Assembly (NCBI GenBank): GCA_964564695.1
Contig: CAZMCC010000106.1
Span: forward strand, 1 to 11,969
From: CAZMCC01 sp964564695
GTDB taxonomy: Bacteria > Planctomycetota > Phycisphaerae > Phycisphaerales > UBA1924
Reading direction: 5' to 3'
Length of the DNA stretch: 11,969 nucleotides
Below are positions 1 to 6,368 of the stretch, one piece after another. Under the pieces are notes generated by a model. It had not been told where the DNA came from. It saw only the letters and a list, made by a program, of their open reading frames with translations, and did not search any database. Made by a program: the position numbers and the translations under genes. Numbering within the stretch: position 1 is the stretch's first letter; every line of letters begins with the position of its first letter.

Positions 1-717
1 GTCTCGAGCGCCAAAGGCGGCGGGCGCTGCGAGGCCTGCGAAGGCCAGGGCCTCAAGAAGATCGAGATGCACTTCCTGCCCGACGTCTACGTCACCTGCG
101 ATGTCTGCGAAGGCCGTCGCTACAACCGCGAAACCCTCGAGGTCCACTACCGCGGCAAGTCCATCGCCGACGTCCTCGACCTCACCGTCGACAAGGCGTG
201 CGAGTTCTTCGAGAATCATCCCGTGATCCTCCGCTACGTCACCTGTCTGAGAGACGTCGGCCTCGGCTACATCACGCTCGGGCAGCCTGCCCCGACGCTC
301 TCCGGCGGCGAAGCCCAGCGCATCAAGCTCGCGACCGAGCTCGGCAAGGCCAGCAGCGCCGGCACGCCCGCGTTGGAGTCCGACGCCGACGACGAATCGG
401 AATCCACCGAGAAGCCGACGAGAGAACGCGTCCGCCCCGGCGCCCACACGCTCTACATCCTCGACGAACCCACCACGGGCTTGCACTTCGAGGACGTCCG
501 CAAGCTCGTCGGCGTCCTCAACCGCCTCGCCGACGCCGGCAACACCCTCGTCGTCATCGAGCACAACCTCGACGTCATCAAGTGCGCCGACTGGCTCATC
601 GACCTCGGCCCCGAAGGCGGCGATCGTGGCGGCACCATCATCGCCACCGGCACCCCCGAGCACGTCGCCAAGTCCGCCAAGAGCTACACCGGTCATTACC
701 TCAAGGGCATGCTCTGA
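1..717 (+). CDS. uvrA: UvrA, excinuclease ABC subunit A (C-terminal part)
   Basis: This is the 3' end of the DNA-damage recognition ATPase of nucleotide excision repair; the gene begins before the window and 238 residues are visible. In order, the sequence shows the C-terminal zinc module (CEAC at 10-13, CDVC at 33-36, 19 residues between the pairs), the ABC signature LSGGEAQRIKLA near 101-112, Walker B LYILDEPTTGLHF near 151-163, and the H-loop IEHNLDVIK with its His near 188. The protein ends in LKGML, matching the usual UvrA end. An acidic, low-complexity insert (SDADDESEST) of roughly 25-30 residues separates the signature from Walker B, longer than in E. coli UvrA. The TGA stop is also the first three bases of the palindromic repeat that follows. 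Family assignment is secure; the role of the insert is unknown. Confidence 0.97.
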   Translation, partial: VSSAKGGGRCEACEGQGLKKIEMHFLPDVYVTCDVCEGRRYNRETLEVHYRGKSIADVLDLTVDKACEFFENHPVILRYVTCLRDVGLGYITLGQPAPTLSGGEAQRIKLATELGKASSAGTPALESDADDESESTEKPTRERVRPGAHTLYILDEPTTGLHFEDVRKLVGVLNRLADAGNTLVVIEHNLDVIKCADWLIDLGPEGGDRGGTIIATGTPEHVAKSAKSYTGHYLKGML

Positions 718-796
718 TCCGAGCCTCCCGCGCAAGCGGGAGGTCATGCGCATCCCCAAGTCCAACACCTCCCGCTCGCGCGGGAGGCTCGGATCA
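715..796. repeat. Palindromic intergenic element, copy 1 (TGATCCGAG ends)
   Basis: An 82-bp element bounded by perfect 18-bp inverted ends: TGATCCGAGCCTCCCGCG at 715-732 and its complement at 779-796. Each half can also fold alone (CCTCCCGC/GCGGGAGG at 724-731/736-743 and 768-775/780-787), so it can form either one long stem or two small hairpins. The last 38 bases (759-796) are identical to 1706-1743 of copy 2. Its first TGA is the uvrA stop codon. There is no T-run, so if it ends transcription it is not a classical intrinsic terminator. Confidence 0.9.
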
Positions 797-888
797 GCAG
801 CCGCATCGTCGCTTTCCTAGGGTGCTTTCATGCAATGACGAGGTATGCTGTCACTACCTCATCCTCTCCGTTCGTCAGGAGCCGATCC

Positions 889-1662
889 ATGACCCCCCGC
901 ACCCTCGCCATCGTCGCCCTCGCCGCCTCCACGCCCGCCCTCGCCCAGACCGGCCTCTACTTCATCAACGACTTCAACCCCACCCTCTATCGCCTCAGCA
1001 CCGTCAACGGCGCCCCCACCATCGTCGGCGCCAGCGGCGTCATCCCCTCCACCGGCTTCAGCCTCGGCCTCACCGAGACCCCCAACACCTCCGAGCTCCT
1101 CGGCTCCATCCCCGACTTCGGCCTCAACACCATCCAGACCGACGGCAGCGGCGCCAGCTTCGCCTCTTCCGTCATCACCCAGGCCCTCGCCTACGACGCC
1201 GTCGGCGCCACGTACTACGGCGCCAGCAACGGCTCGTTCTTCTCCATCGACGTCGTCAACAGCACCACCACCTCGCTCCCCGCCGCGCCCGGCAACGCCG
1301 ACATCGACGGCCTCGCCGCACGCAACGGCGTCGTCTACGGCCTCGTCGGTTTCTTCGGCCCCAACCCCGGCGACCTCTACGCCTACAACCCCACCACCAC
1401 CATCTGGTCCTTCGTCGGCGACACCGGCATCAACTTCGAATCCGCCGGCCTCGCCTACAACCCGCTCGACGGCCTCCTCTACGCCAAGGGCTCCCAGGAC
1501 ACGCTCCTCTACTCCATCGACCCCCTCACCGCTGCCACCAACATCGTCGGCGACACCGGCCTCCTCTTCGGCGGCGGCCTGGGGTACGTCGTCGTCCCCG
1601 CGCCGAGTGCACTCGGCCTGCTCGCACTCAGCGCGTGCGCGGTTGCGCGGCGCCGCCGCTGA
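889..1662 (+). CDS. Secreted PEP-CTERM-like protein with propeller-type repeats
   Basis: A 257-residue exported protein. The ATG at 889 is chosen because AGGAG at 877-881 lies 7 nt upstream and because it opens a clean signal peptide (hydrophobic stretch, ALA|Q near residue 20). The body has repeated units of the form AYDxxGxxYYG...SIDxxNxxTT and AYNPLDGLLYA...YSIDPLTAATNIVGDTG, the pattern of secreted beta-propeller-like repeats. The end, VPAPSALGLLALSACAVARRRR reduced to its parts, is a PAPSA motif, a short hydrophobic helix and a terminal Arg cluster, as in planctomycete PEP-CTERM-type sorting tails (family knowledge). Codons end almost always in C. The stop TGA is the first base triplet of repeat copy 2. 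Role inferred: extracellular or surface protein; ligand unknown. Confidence 0.85.
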   Translation: MTPRTLAIVALAASTPALAQTGLYFINDFNPTLYRLSTVNGAPTIVGASGVIPSTGFSLGLTETPNTSELLGSIPDFGLNTIQTDGSGASFASSVITQALAYDAVGATYYGASNGSFFSIDVVNSTTTSLPAAPGNADIDGLAARNGVVYGLVGFFGPNPGDLYAYNPTTTIWSFVGDTGINFESAGLAYNPLDGLLYAKGSQDTLLYSIDPLTAATNIVGDTGLLFGGGLGYVVVPAPSALGLLALSACAVARRRR

Positions 1663-1743
1663 TCCGAGCCTCCCGCGCGAGCGCGGGAGGTCCTGTGCTC
1701 ACTCGAGTCCAACACCTCCCGCTCGCGCGGGAGGCTCGGATCA
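1660..1743. repeat. Palindromic intergenic element, copy 2 (TGATCCGAG ends)
   Basis: An 84-bp second copy with the same 18-bp inverted ends (1660-1677 and 1726-1743) and the same two nested hairpins; the central bases differ from copy 1. Its left TGA is the stop codon of the PEP-CTERM-like gene, and its right end, read on the minus strand, is the TGA stop of queF. It therefore sits exactly between two convergent genes and supplies both stops. Confidence 0.9.
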
Positions 1744-2136
1744 CCTCCCCCGCCACTCCCCCGGCACATCCCCGTGTTCCGCCCGGATCACCGACCGAAT
1801 CCCCCCGCGCCCGCGCCAGTTCGTGATCACCTGCATCCACACCGGCTTGAGCAGCGTCCCCAGGTCCGCGCGGATCCGGTCCGTCACGGCCTCGTAGTAA
1901 ATCCCCTCGTTCCGGAACGACTGGTAGTAGAGCTTCAGGCTCTTCAGCTCCACGCACCCCGCCTGCCCCGCTGGCGTGCCCGGGTCCGCTGGGCGGTACC
2001 GCAGCGTGATCGTGCCGAAATCCGGGTGCCCGGTCACGGGGCACACCGACGTGAATTCGTCATTTATGTGCTCAATCACGATTGGACCCACACTTGTGGG
2101 TGTTGGAAACGCCATGAGCAATGATGCATGTGACAT
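1741..2136 (-). CDS. queF: QueF, NADPH-dependent 7-cyano-7-deazaguanine (preQ0) reductase
   Basis: Reduces the nitrile of preQ0 to preQ1 in the cytoplasm, the step before insertion of the queuosine precursor into tRNA. The sequence has the QueF core FTSVCPVTGHPDFG, with the thioimide-forming Cys at residue 32 and the Asp at 39, then VELKSLKLYYQSFRNEG with the substrate-binding Glu at 63, and a short end with WRGRGGI. At 131 residues it fits the short single-domain (YkvM-type) form. Two starts are possible: ATG at 2136 (131 aa) or ATG at 2115 (124 aa, MAFPTP); neither has a clear Shine-Dalgarno, and the upper bound is given here. It is divergent from the Cys-rich gene at 2223 and convergent with the PEP-CTERM-like gene. 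No other queuosine genes and no preQ1 riboswitch hairpin were seen here. Confidence 0.93.
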   Translation of the reverse strand: MSHASLLMAFPTPTSVGPIVIEHINDEFTSVCPVTGHPDFGTITLRYRPADPGTPAGQAGCVELKSLKLYYQSFRNEGIYYEAVTDRIRADLGTLLKPVWMQVITNWRGRGGIRSVIRAEHGDVPGEWRGR

Positions 2137-2159
2137 AACTGCACTTATGAGATTCTTAC

Positions 2160-2189
2160 TTGACAGAAGGGGGGGGGGTGTAGTGTACC
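2160..2189 (+). promoter_or_regulatory. Possible promoter with 10-G homopolymer in the spacer
   Basis: A perfect -35-like TTGACA at 2160-2165 is followed by a run of ten G at 2169-2178 and then a weak -10-like stretch around 2181-2189 (TAGTGT or TGTACC). It lies in the AT-richer gap between divergent queF and the plus-strand gene at 2223. The -35 is seen directly; the -10 is a poor match, so the promoter call is tentative. Confidence 0.4.
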
Positions 2190-2222
2190 TTGACCGAGGG
2201 GGTTTACTTGGAAGGGAATTCT

Positions 2223-2534
2223 ATGCTTCGACGTACCGGTTCCTTCGTTGCTCTTGCCGCTTCGCTGGCTGTGTGTGGAATCGTTCAGGCCCAAGGTGTC
2301 GGATCCACGCAGTGCACGTTCACGTTGTGGAATAATACGACGATGACGGTCACCTGCAGCCCCTGCTCGGGCGGCACGCCTCAGGTGACGTGTGCCCGTT
2401 CCTGCAGTGACCACGACGACCGTTCAGAAACGCCGAACGTCGTGACCGGTGGCGCCTGCATTTGCTGTCCCGCGGCGCCGGCGTACTGTCAGGCGTTGGC
2501 GCAGCATGAGCTTGGATGCCCTGTCCCGGATTGA
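2223..2534 (+). CDS. Small secreted cysteine-rich protein, unknown function
   Basis: A 103-residue protein with a clear signal peptide (RR, then a hydrophobic run, VQAQ near residue 24), so about 79 residues when mature. The ATG at 2223 is preferred over upstream codons because it places the signal peptide at the N-terminus and has GGAAGGGA about 5 nt before it. The mature part holds ten Cys (31, 45, 48, 57, 61, 79, 81, 82, 89, 99), an even number that would allow five disulfides or a metal site in the periplasm. I do not recognise a family. It is the first gene of a likely three-gene unit with the genes at 2592 and 3340. Base composition is visibly lower in GC than the flanking uvrA/PEP-CTERM region. 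Confidence 0.75.
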   Translation: MLRRTGSFVALAASLAVCGIVQAQGVGSTQCTFTLWNNTTMTVTCSPCSGGTPQVTCARSCSDHDDRSETPNVVTGGACICCPAAPAYCQALAQHELGCPVPD

Positions 2535-2591
2535 TTTGCTGCGGCTGGCGGTGGTTGTTCTGCGAGTGTTCCCCGGAGTGCGGAGGTAAGT

Positions 2592-3383
2592 GTGAGCATG
2601 CCGGCTTCACGGAAAATTCTGGTAGGTGTGCTGCTGCTTGTCGCCGGCGCTGCGCTCTGGTGGGGGCTGTCCCGCTCGCTGCGGGCCGCCCCCGTCTTAG
2701 CTCCCACGGCAGCGACCGGCCCCGCTGGTGCCAATCCGGCCCCGGCGGGAACGACCTGGTATACACCTCTGGAATCCGCAAAGCTCGAAGTGAGCCCGCT
2801 GGAGATGTCACGGGCCGATCTCGAGAGTTACATTGCGAGCGCAGTTGAGCTCGCCGTTTCGAGCGAGCTTTCCGGGGATGCACGCCGAGCGGAGCTCGTA
2901 CAGGCCGTGTCTTCGCAGATCGTTCTGATTGCGACAGGTTCATTCGATGACTATGTCAAGCTCATCCATGAACGCAAGGGCGAGTTGCCCTTCAACGCTT
3001 CCGACGAACAAGCAGTCCTCGACGCTCGCGGCATGTTTCGGGTGTCAGCGGCGCCGATAGCGGGGAAGCGGTTCTCTGTGGATTCGATGCTCATCCGCAA
3101 GCATGATCCCGCCTTCGCGTGGGCGCCCACTGTGCCCGATGCACCAATGGTGGTGACCGCGAATCGATCTCGATACCCACTTACGGGGCTTGACGATGAA
3201 ACTGAGCCCGGCGACTGCTTCGAGTTCGTGTTCCCCATCCAGCATGAATTCAATAAGGATCTCCGGACAATTCTTCTGGGAGTGCGATTTCTGTGGTCGC
3301 CAGCAAGCGGCAAGTGGATACCGGTGTCCCAAGCAAGTTATGGCGGCACCAGTCAAAAGGTCCTCATTTTCCCGCCCCTGTAG
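2592..3383 (+). CDS. Membrane-anchored protein of unknown function
   Basis: A 263-residue protein with a signal-anchor near the N-terminus (ILVGVLLLVAGAALWWGL, about residues 9-26), a Pro/Ala-rich linker, a helical stretch (about 70-130) and a C-terminal part likely rich in strand (DCFEFVFPIQHEF, GVRFLWSPASGKWIPV). A single-pass protein facing the periplasm is the simplest reading. GGAGGT at 2582-2587 suits the GTG at 2592; ATG at 2598 is an alternative start, two residues shorter. The 3' end overlaps the prepilin-like gene by 44 nt in another frame, so the two are probably co-transcribed and perhaps translationally coupled. No family recognised; an accessory role for the prepilin-like protein is only inferred from the neighbourhood. 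Confidence 0.75.
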   Translation: MSMPASRKILVGVLLLVAGAALWWGLSRSLRAAPVLAPTAATGPAGANPAPAGTTWYTPLESAKLEVSPLEMSRADLESYIASAVELAVSSELSGDARRAELVQAVSSQIVLIATGSFDDYVKLIHERKGELPFNASDEQAVLDARGMFRVSAAPIAGKRFSVDSMLIRKHDPAFAWAPTVPDAPMVVTANRSRYPLTGLDDETEPGDCFEFVFPIQHEFNKDLRTILLGVRFLWSPASGKWIPVSQASYGGTSQKVLIFPPL

Positions 3384-4107
3384 CGGTGCATTCACACTGA
3401 TTGAGGTCCTCGTCGTCATCGCGGTGGTTGCGGTCTTGATCGCGTTGCTCGGCCCCCAACTAGCGAAGGCACGAGCGCAGGCCCGTGCCGCGGTGAGCGC
3501 TTCAAATCTCCGGCAGATTGGAATCACCGTTGAGCTGTACACCCATGCGTACCGTTCGACCTATCCGTTCGGAACGATCAACACCCCTTACCCGATTTTC
3601 GTTGATCCGGAGAGCGGCGTGTGGCAGTCGTGGGGTAATCAATTTGCGTTTGGTCGGGTGTGGCCCGTCCTTGTCCGCGACATGGCGCCGTGGAATGAGT
3701 TCGCGTCAACGTGGATCAGTCCCGGCTCCACCGAACTCGAGCCAATCCTTCAAAACTTCGGGTACACCTATTCGCACAGCTTCCTCGCCCGGCCCGAACT
3801 CTGGAGAGCCGACGCCCTCCCGGATCCTTGGATCGTTCGCGGCGTGCGAACCGACGAGGTTGTGTTCCCTTCCGGCAAGGTCATGTTCTGGGATTCAGCG
3901 CTGGGGTATGAGCTTCGACGGGTCGAATTCCTCCCCGGCATGTTCCAGAACCCTGCACCAATGCTCTTAGCCGATCTCCATGTCGACACGAAGACCCCGC
4001 GGGACGCCGTCCAGCCAGTCGTGAACGTGCTCAACCCCGACCCAGACGAAGGGCGTCTTCCTCTGCACAACACGCCCGACGGCGTCCGCGGCCCGGACTA
4101 CCGCTGA
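3340..4107 (+). CDS. Type IV prepilin-like / pseudopilin protein
   Basis: A 255-residue protein carrying a class III signal: a basic leader MAAPVKRSSFSRPCSG, then AFTLIEVLVVIAVVAVLIALL with Glu22 at +5 if cleavage falls between Ala17 and Phe18. The N-terminal helix continues into SASNLRQIGITVELYTHAYRSTYP, the conserved follow-on of planctomycete prepilin-type proteins, and the C-terminal part has LLADLHVDT where relatives usually carry an ADGHV motif. Such proteins are processed by a prepilin peptidase and assembled by pilus or type II secretion-like machinery; no machinery genes are in the window. ATG at 3340 gives a normal leader length; the frame stays open to 3190 but that would put the signal too far inside. 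It overlaps the upstream gene by 44 nt and ends 2 nt before the convergent TPR gene. Confidence 0.85.
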   Translation: MAAPVKRSSFSRPCSGAFTLIEVLVVIAVVAVLIALLGPQLAKARAQARAAVSASNLRQIGITVELYTHAYRSTYPFGTINTPYPIFVDPESGVWQSWGNQFAFGRVWPVLVRDMAPWNEFASTWISPGSTELEPILQNFGYTYSHSFLARPELWRADALPDPWIVRGVRTDEVVFPSGKVMFWDSALGYELRRVEFLPGMFQNPAPMLLADLHVDTKTPRDAVQPVVNVLNPDPDEGRLPLHNTPDGVRGPDYR

Positions 4108-4109
4108 CT

Positions 4110-5153
4110 CTACTTCCCGCCGTACCGCGTCAGCAATTCCAGGATCCGCGGCTGGTCGCGGTTGATCTGCAGCGACCGGCGCATCGCCTCGACCCCGCGC
4201 TGCTTGGCGGCGTTGTCGCGGTTGTCCGAAAGGATCCACGCATTGAGCGAGCACACGCCAACGCCGTTGAGCGCGGGGTAATGGTTCGGGTCGATCTTCA
4301 GCGACTCGTCGAACGCCGTCATCGCGTTCCCGTAGTTCCGCAGCCGGAACTCCGCGAACCCGACGCGCTCGTAGCCCTGCGCACTGGCCTCGATCTTGAT
4401 CGCCTGCTCGGCCGTGTTCCGCATCTCCGTGTACCGGTTCAGCTTACCGTAGCTCTCGGCCAGCTTCAGCAGCAGCTCCGAGTTCAGCTCCATCAGCTCC
4501 GTCGCCTGCTGGAACTCGCGCACCGCGTCCTCGTGCCGGTCCAGCGACTGGTACACCGCCCCGAGGTTGAACCGCGCCTGCCCGCTCTCGGGCTGCACTT
4601 CGACCGCCTTCTTCGCGTACGGCAGCGCCTGGCTGTTCTCGTCGAGCGAGTAGTACGCCGCGGCCAGGTTCAGATTCGCCTGGAAGTCGTTCGGCCGGAT
4701 CGAGATCGCCTTCAGGTAGGCTGAAATCGCCTCCGTCACGCGGTCGAGCATGTGCAGCATCAGGCCGTGGTAGTACTGGGCGTCGAAGTTCCGCGGCTCG
4801 AGCTGTGCGGCCTTTCGGTACGACTTCTCCGCGCCCTGGTAATCCCCGTCCATCCGGTGCAGGTCGGCCAGGCCCATGTGGGCCTCGGTCAGCGTCGGGT
4901 TGATCTCGATCGCCTTCGCAAACTCCTCGAGCGCCATCGCCTTGTCGCCCTCGCGCACGGCCTGCTCGGCGTTCGCCACGTGCCCCTCGGCCGCGTTCCG
5001 CACCTCGGTCGAGGGCTCGTGCGTGCCGCCGCCCATGGCCCCGCTCCCCGAGCCGCAACCCGAGAGCCAGGCAACCCCGGTCGCCGCCAGAGCGAGCGCG
5101 AGCTGAGTGCGGGCACAGAGACGACGTTCGGATGGGGGATTGGGCGGGTTCAT
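4110..5153 (-). CDS. TPR-repeat lipoprotein
   Basis: A 347-residue protein. ATG at 5153 is chosen because it gives a lipoprotein signal: charged start, hydrophobic ALALAATGVAW, and lipobox LSGC with the lipidated Cys at 33, followed by a Gly/Ser linker. From about residue 50 to the end it is made of tetratricopeptide repeats (about eight), for example AEKSYRKAAQLEPRNFDAQY, AYLKAISIRPNDFQANLNLA and KKAVEVQPESGQARFNLG, with the canonical small, aromatic and Pro positions. TPR arrays are protein-binding scaffolds; this one would be held at the inner face of the outer membrane or in the periplasm. The partner is unknown. The frame stays open upstream to 5315, but that extension crosses the 5273-5302 hairpin repeat and would bury the signal peptide. 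Its stop is 2 nt from the stop of the prepilin-like gene. Confidence 0.88.
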   Translation of the reverse strand: MNPPNPPSERRLCARTQLALALAATGVAWLSGCGSGSGAMGGGTHEPSTEVRNAAEGHVANAEQAVREGDKAMALEEFAKAIEINPTLTEAHMGLADLHRMDGDYQGAEKSYRKAAQLEPRNFDAQYYHGLMLHMLDRVTEAISAYLKAISIRPNDFQANLNLAAAYYSLDENSQALPYAKKAVEVQPESGQARFNLGAVYQSLDRHEDAVREFQQATELMELNSELLLKLAESYGKLNRYTEMRNTAEQAIKIEASAQGYERVGFAEFRLRNYGNAMTAFDESLKIDPNHYPALNGVGVCSLNAWILSDNRDNAAKQRGVEAMRRSLQINRDQPRILELLTRYGGK

Positions 5154-5272
5154 GCGGATGTCGGGGTCTATCGGCTGGGACGAGGTAAGGAGGATACTCG
5201 TTCGGCCGCGAGCGGGTTCGATGATCGGAGCGTGTTCGGCGAGGGGGCCTATCGGTGCCGCCGGGTGCCCAT

Positions 5273-5302
5273 GGGTGCCCCGGCGGAGCTTTGTCCGCCG
5301 GG
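5273..5302. repeat. 30-bp hairpin repeat, copy 1
   Basis: Thirty bases identical to 7222-7251. It contains a perfect 9-bp stem, CCCGGCGGA/TCCGCCGGG at 5279-5287 and 5294-5302, with loop GCTTTG. In the plus direction it is followed by TCTTTCTTT, resembling an intrinsic terminator, but the flanking genes are on the minus strand: it lies about 40 nt past the nfo stop and 120 nt before the TPR start. It may end nfo transcription or be a dispersed repeat. Confidence 0.75.
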
Positions 5303-5340
5303 TCTTTCTTTCCACCGGGCCCTTAACGACGCCCCGCCCT

Positions 5341-6234
5341 TCACTTCCCGTCGATCAGCTTCTTCAGCCGGCGCAAGTTCAGCGTGTCGTGCGGCGTCCC
5401 CGCGGGCGTCGTGCCCTTTGGGGTCTCCATGATCTTGGGCAGGCGTGCCAGCTTCGGGTGGTTCACCACCGGGCCGAACGCCTCGAGCCCGAGCGTCCCC
5501 TCGCCGATGTGCTCGTGCCGGTCGCGCTTCGACCCCGGCGTGTCGCGCGAGTCGTTCAGGTGCAGGGCCCGGAGGTGGTCAAGCCCGCACACCGACTCGA
5601 ACCGCTGCAGCACCTCGGCCGACTTCTCCCGACTCGACATGTCGTGCCCCGCGGCGTGCGCGTGGCACGTGTCGAAGCAGAACCCCACCCGCGCCCCGTC
5701 GCCCGTCGTGTCGGCGATCCGCGTCCGCAGCATCGCGAGCTGGTCGAAGGCGGCCCCCAGCGTGCTCCCGCCGCCGACGGTATTCTCGAGGCACGAGATC
5801 ACGCCGAACCCCTTGGTCCGCGCGAGGATCTCGCGATACGCCTTGACGATGTTCTCGAGCCCGATCTCCGCCGGCTCGCCCGTGCTCGACCCCGGATGGT
5901 GCACGAGGAGCGGAATCGAGAGCGCCTCGCACCGCTCCAGCTCGATCACCATCGAGTCGACGGACTTCGCCCACAGCTCCGGGTTCGGGCTCGCGAGGTT
6001 GATGAGGTACGACGCGTGCGCGACCGTGCGGTGCGTGGCGTCGGACTCCGCCGCGTCCCACCCGTTCGCCGCCAGCTCCGTCTTCCACTCCCGCACGGCG
6101 TCGTCCTTCAGCTCCGGCGCCTTCCACTGCTGCTGGTTCTTGGTGAACACCTGCACGCAGTCGAGCTTCAGCTCCCGCGCCTCGCGCAGGGCGTTGGCCA
6201 TCGAGCCGGCGATGGAGAGGTGGGAGCCGAACAC
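5341..6234 (-). CDS. nfo: Endonuclease IV (AP endonuclease, base excision repair)
   Basis: A 297-residue deoxyribonuclease IV, which cuts 5' of abasic sites using three zinc ions. All expected metal ligands are visible: His73 (HASYLINLA), His113 (HHPGS), Glu150 (CLENTVGGG), Asp188 and His191 (CFDTCHAHAAGHD), His225 (LHLNDSRD), Asp238 and His240 (RDRHEH) and Glu270 (KIMETPKG). The N-terminal strand GSHLSIAG and FTKNQQQW are also typical. I choose the GTG at 6234, giving MFGSHLSIAG, which matches where family members begin; the open frame continues upstream to an ATG at 6378 but that adds 48 residues translated from the inverted repeat. No Shine-Dalgarno is visible before the GTG. The gene is divergent from the SDR gene, with the inverted repeat between them. 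Confidence 0.95.
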   Translation of the reverse strand: MFGSHLSIAGSMANALREARELKLDCVQVFTKNQQQWKAPELKDDAVREWKTELAANGWDAAESDATHRTVAHASYLINLASPNPELWAKSVDSMVIELERCEALSIPLLVHHPGSSTGEPAEIGLENIVKAYREILARTKGFGVISCLENTVGGGSTLGAAFDQLAMLRTRIADTTGDGARVGFCFDTCHAHAAGHDMSSREKSAEVLQRFESVCGLDHLRALHLNDSRDTPGSKRDRHEHIGEGTLGLEAFGPVVNHPKLARLPKIMETPKGTTPAGTPHDTLNLRRLKKLIDGK

Positions 6235-6238
6235 AAGG

Positions 6239-6346
6239 GAAAATAGGCAAAGGGCAAAGGGGCAAATGGGAAATGAGGAAGATTGCACCCGCGGCCGCGG
6301 CCCGTTCCGAATTTGCCCTTTGCCCATTTGCCCTTTGCCCATTTTT
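6239..6346. repeat. Long imperfect inverted repeat between nfo and SDR genes
   Basis: Two 36-bp arms, 6239-6274 and 6311-6346, are inverted copies with 31 of 36 positions matching by hand alignment. They are built from repeats of a GGGCAAA-like heptamer. A perfect 12-bp palindrome, CCGCGGCCGCGG, sits near the centre at 6289-6300. The structure fills the whole divergent intergenic region: 4 nt separate it from the nfo start and 22 nt from the SDR start. It could be a shared operator, a cruciform, or a small miniature-element-like repeat. Confidence 0.8.
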
Positions 6347-6368
6347 CTTCCCCAGCTACCCTCCCACC

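Noticed and set aside
715..1743. CRISPR repeats
   Set aside because: Only two copies, separated by a whole gene, palindromic with nested hairpins and not spaced by unique spacers.
198..1826. 542-codon plus-strand frame overlapping uvrA and the PEP-CTERM-like gene
   Set aside because: Arg/His/Pro-rich out-of-frame reading that crosses both a secure uvrA end and a signal-peptide gene.
2100..2222. preQ1 riboswitch upstream of queF
   Set aside because: No conserved preQ1 aptamer hairpin with an A-rich tail was found on the minus strand in this short leader; the visible features are the G-tract and a -35-like box on the other strand.
5154..5315. Longer start for the TPR lipoprotein
   Set aside because: It would read through the hairpin repeat and place the lipobox signal 87 residues inside the protein.
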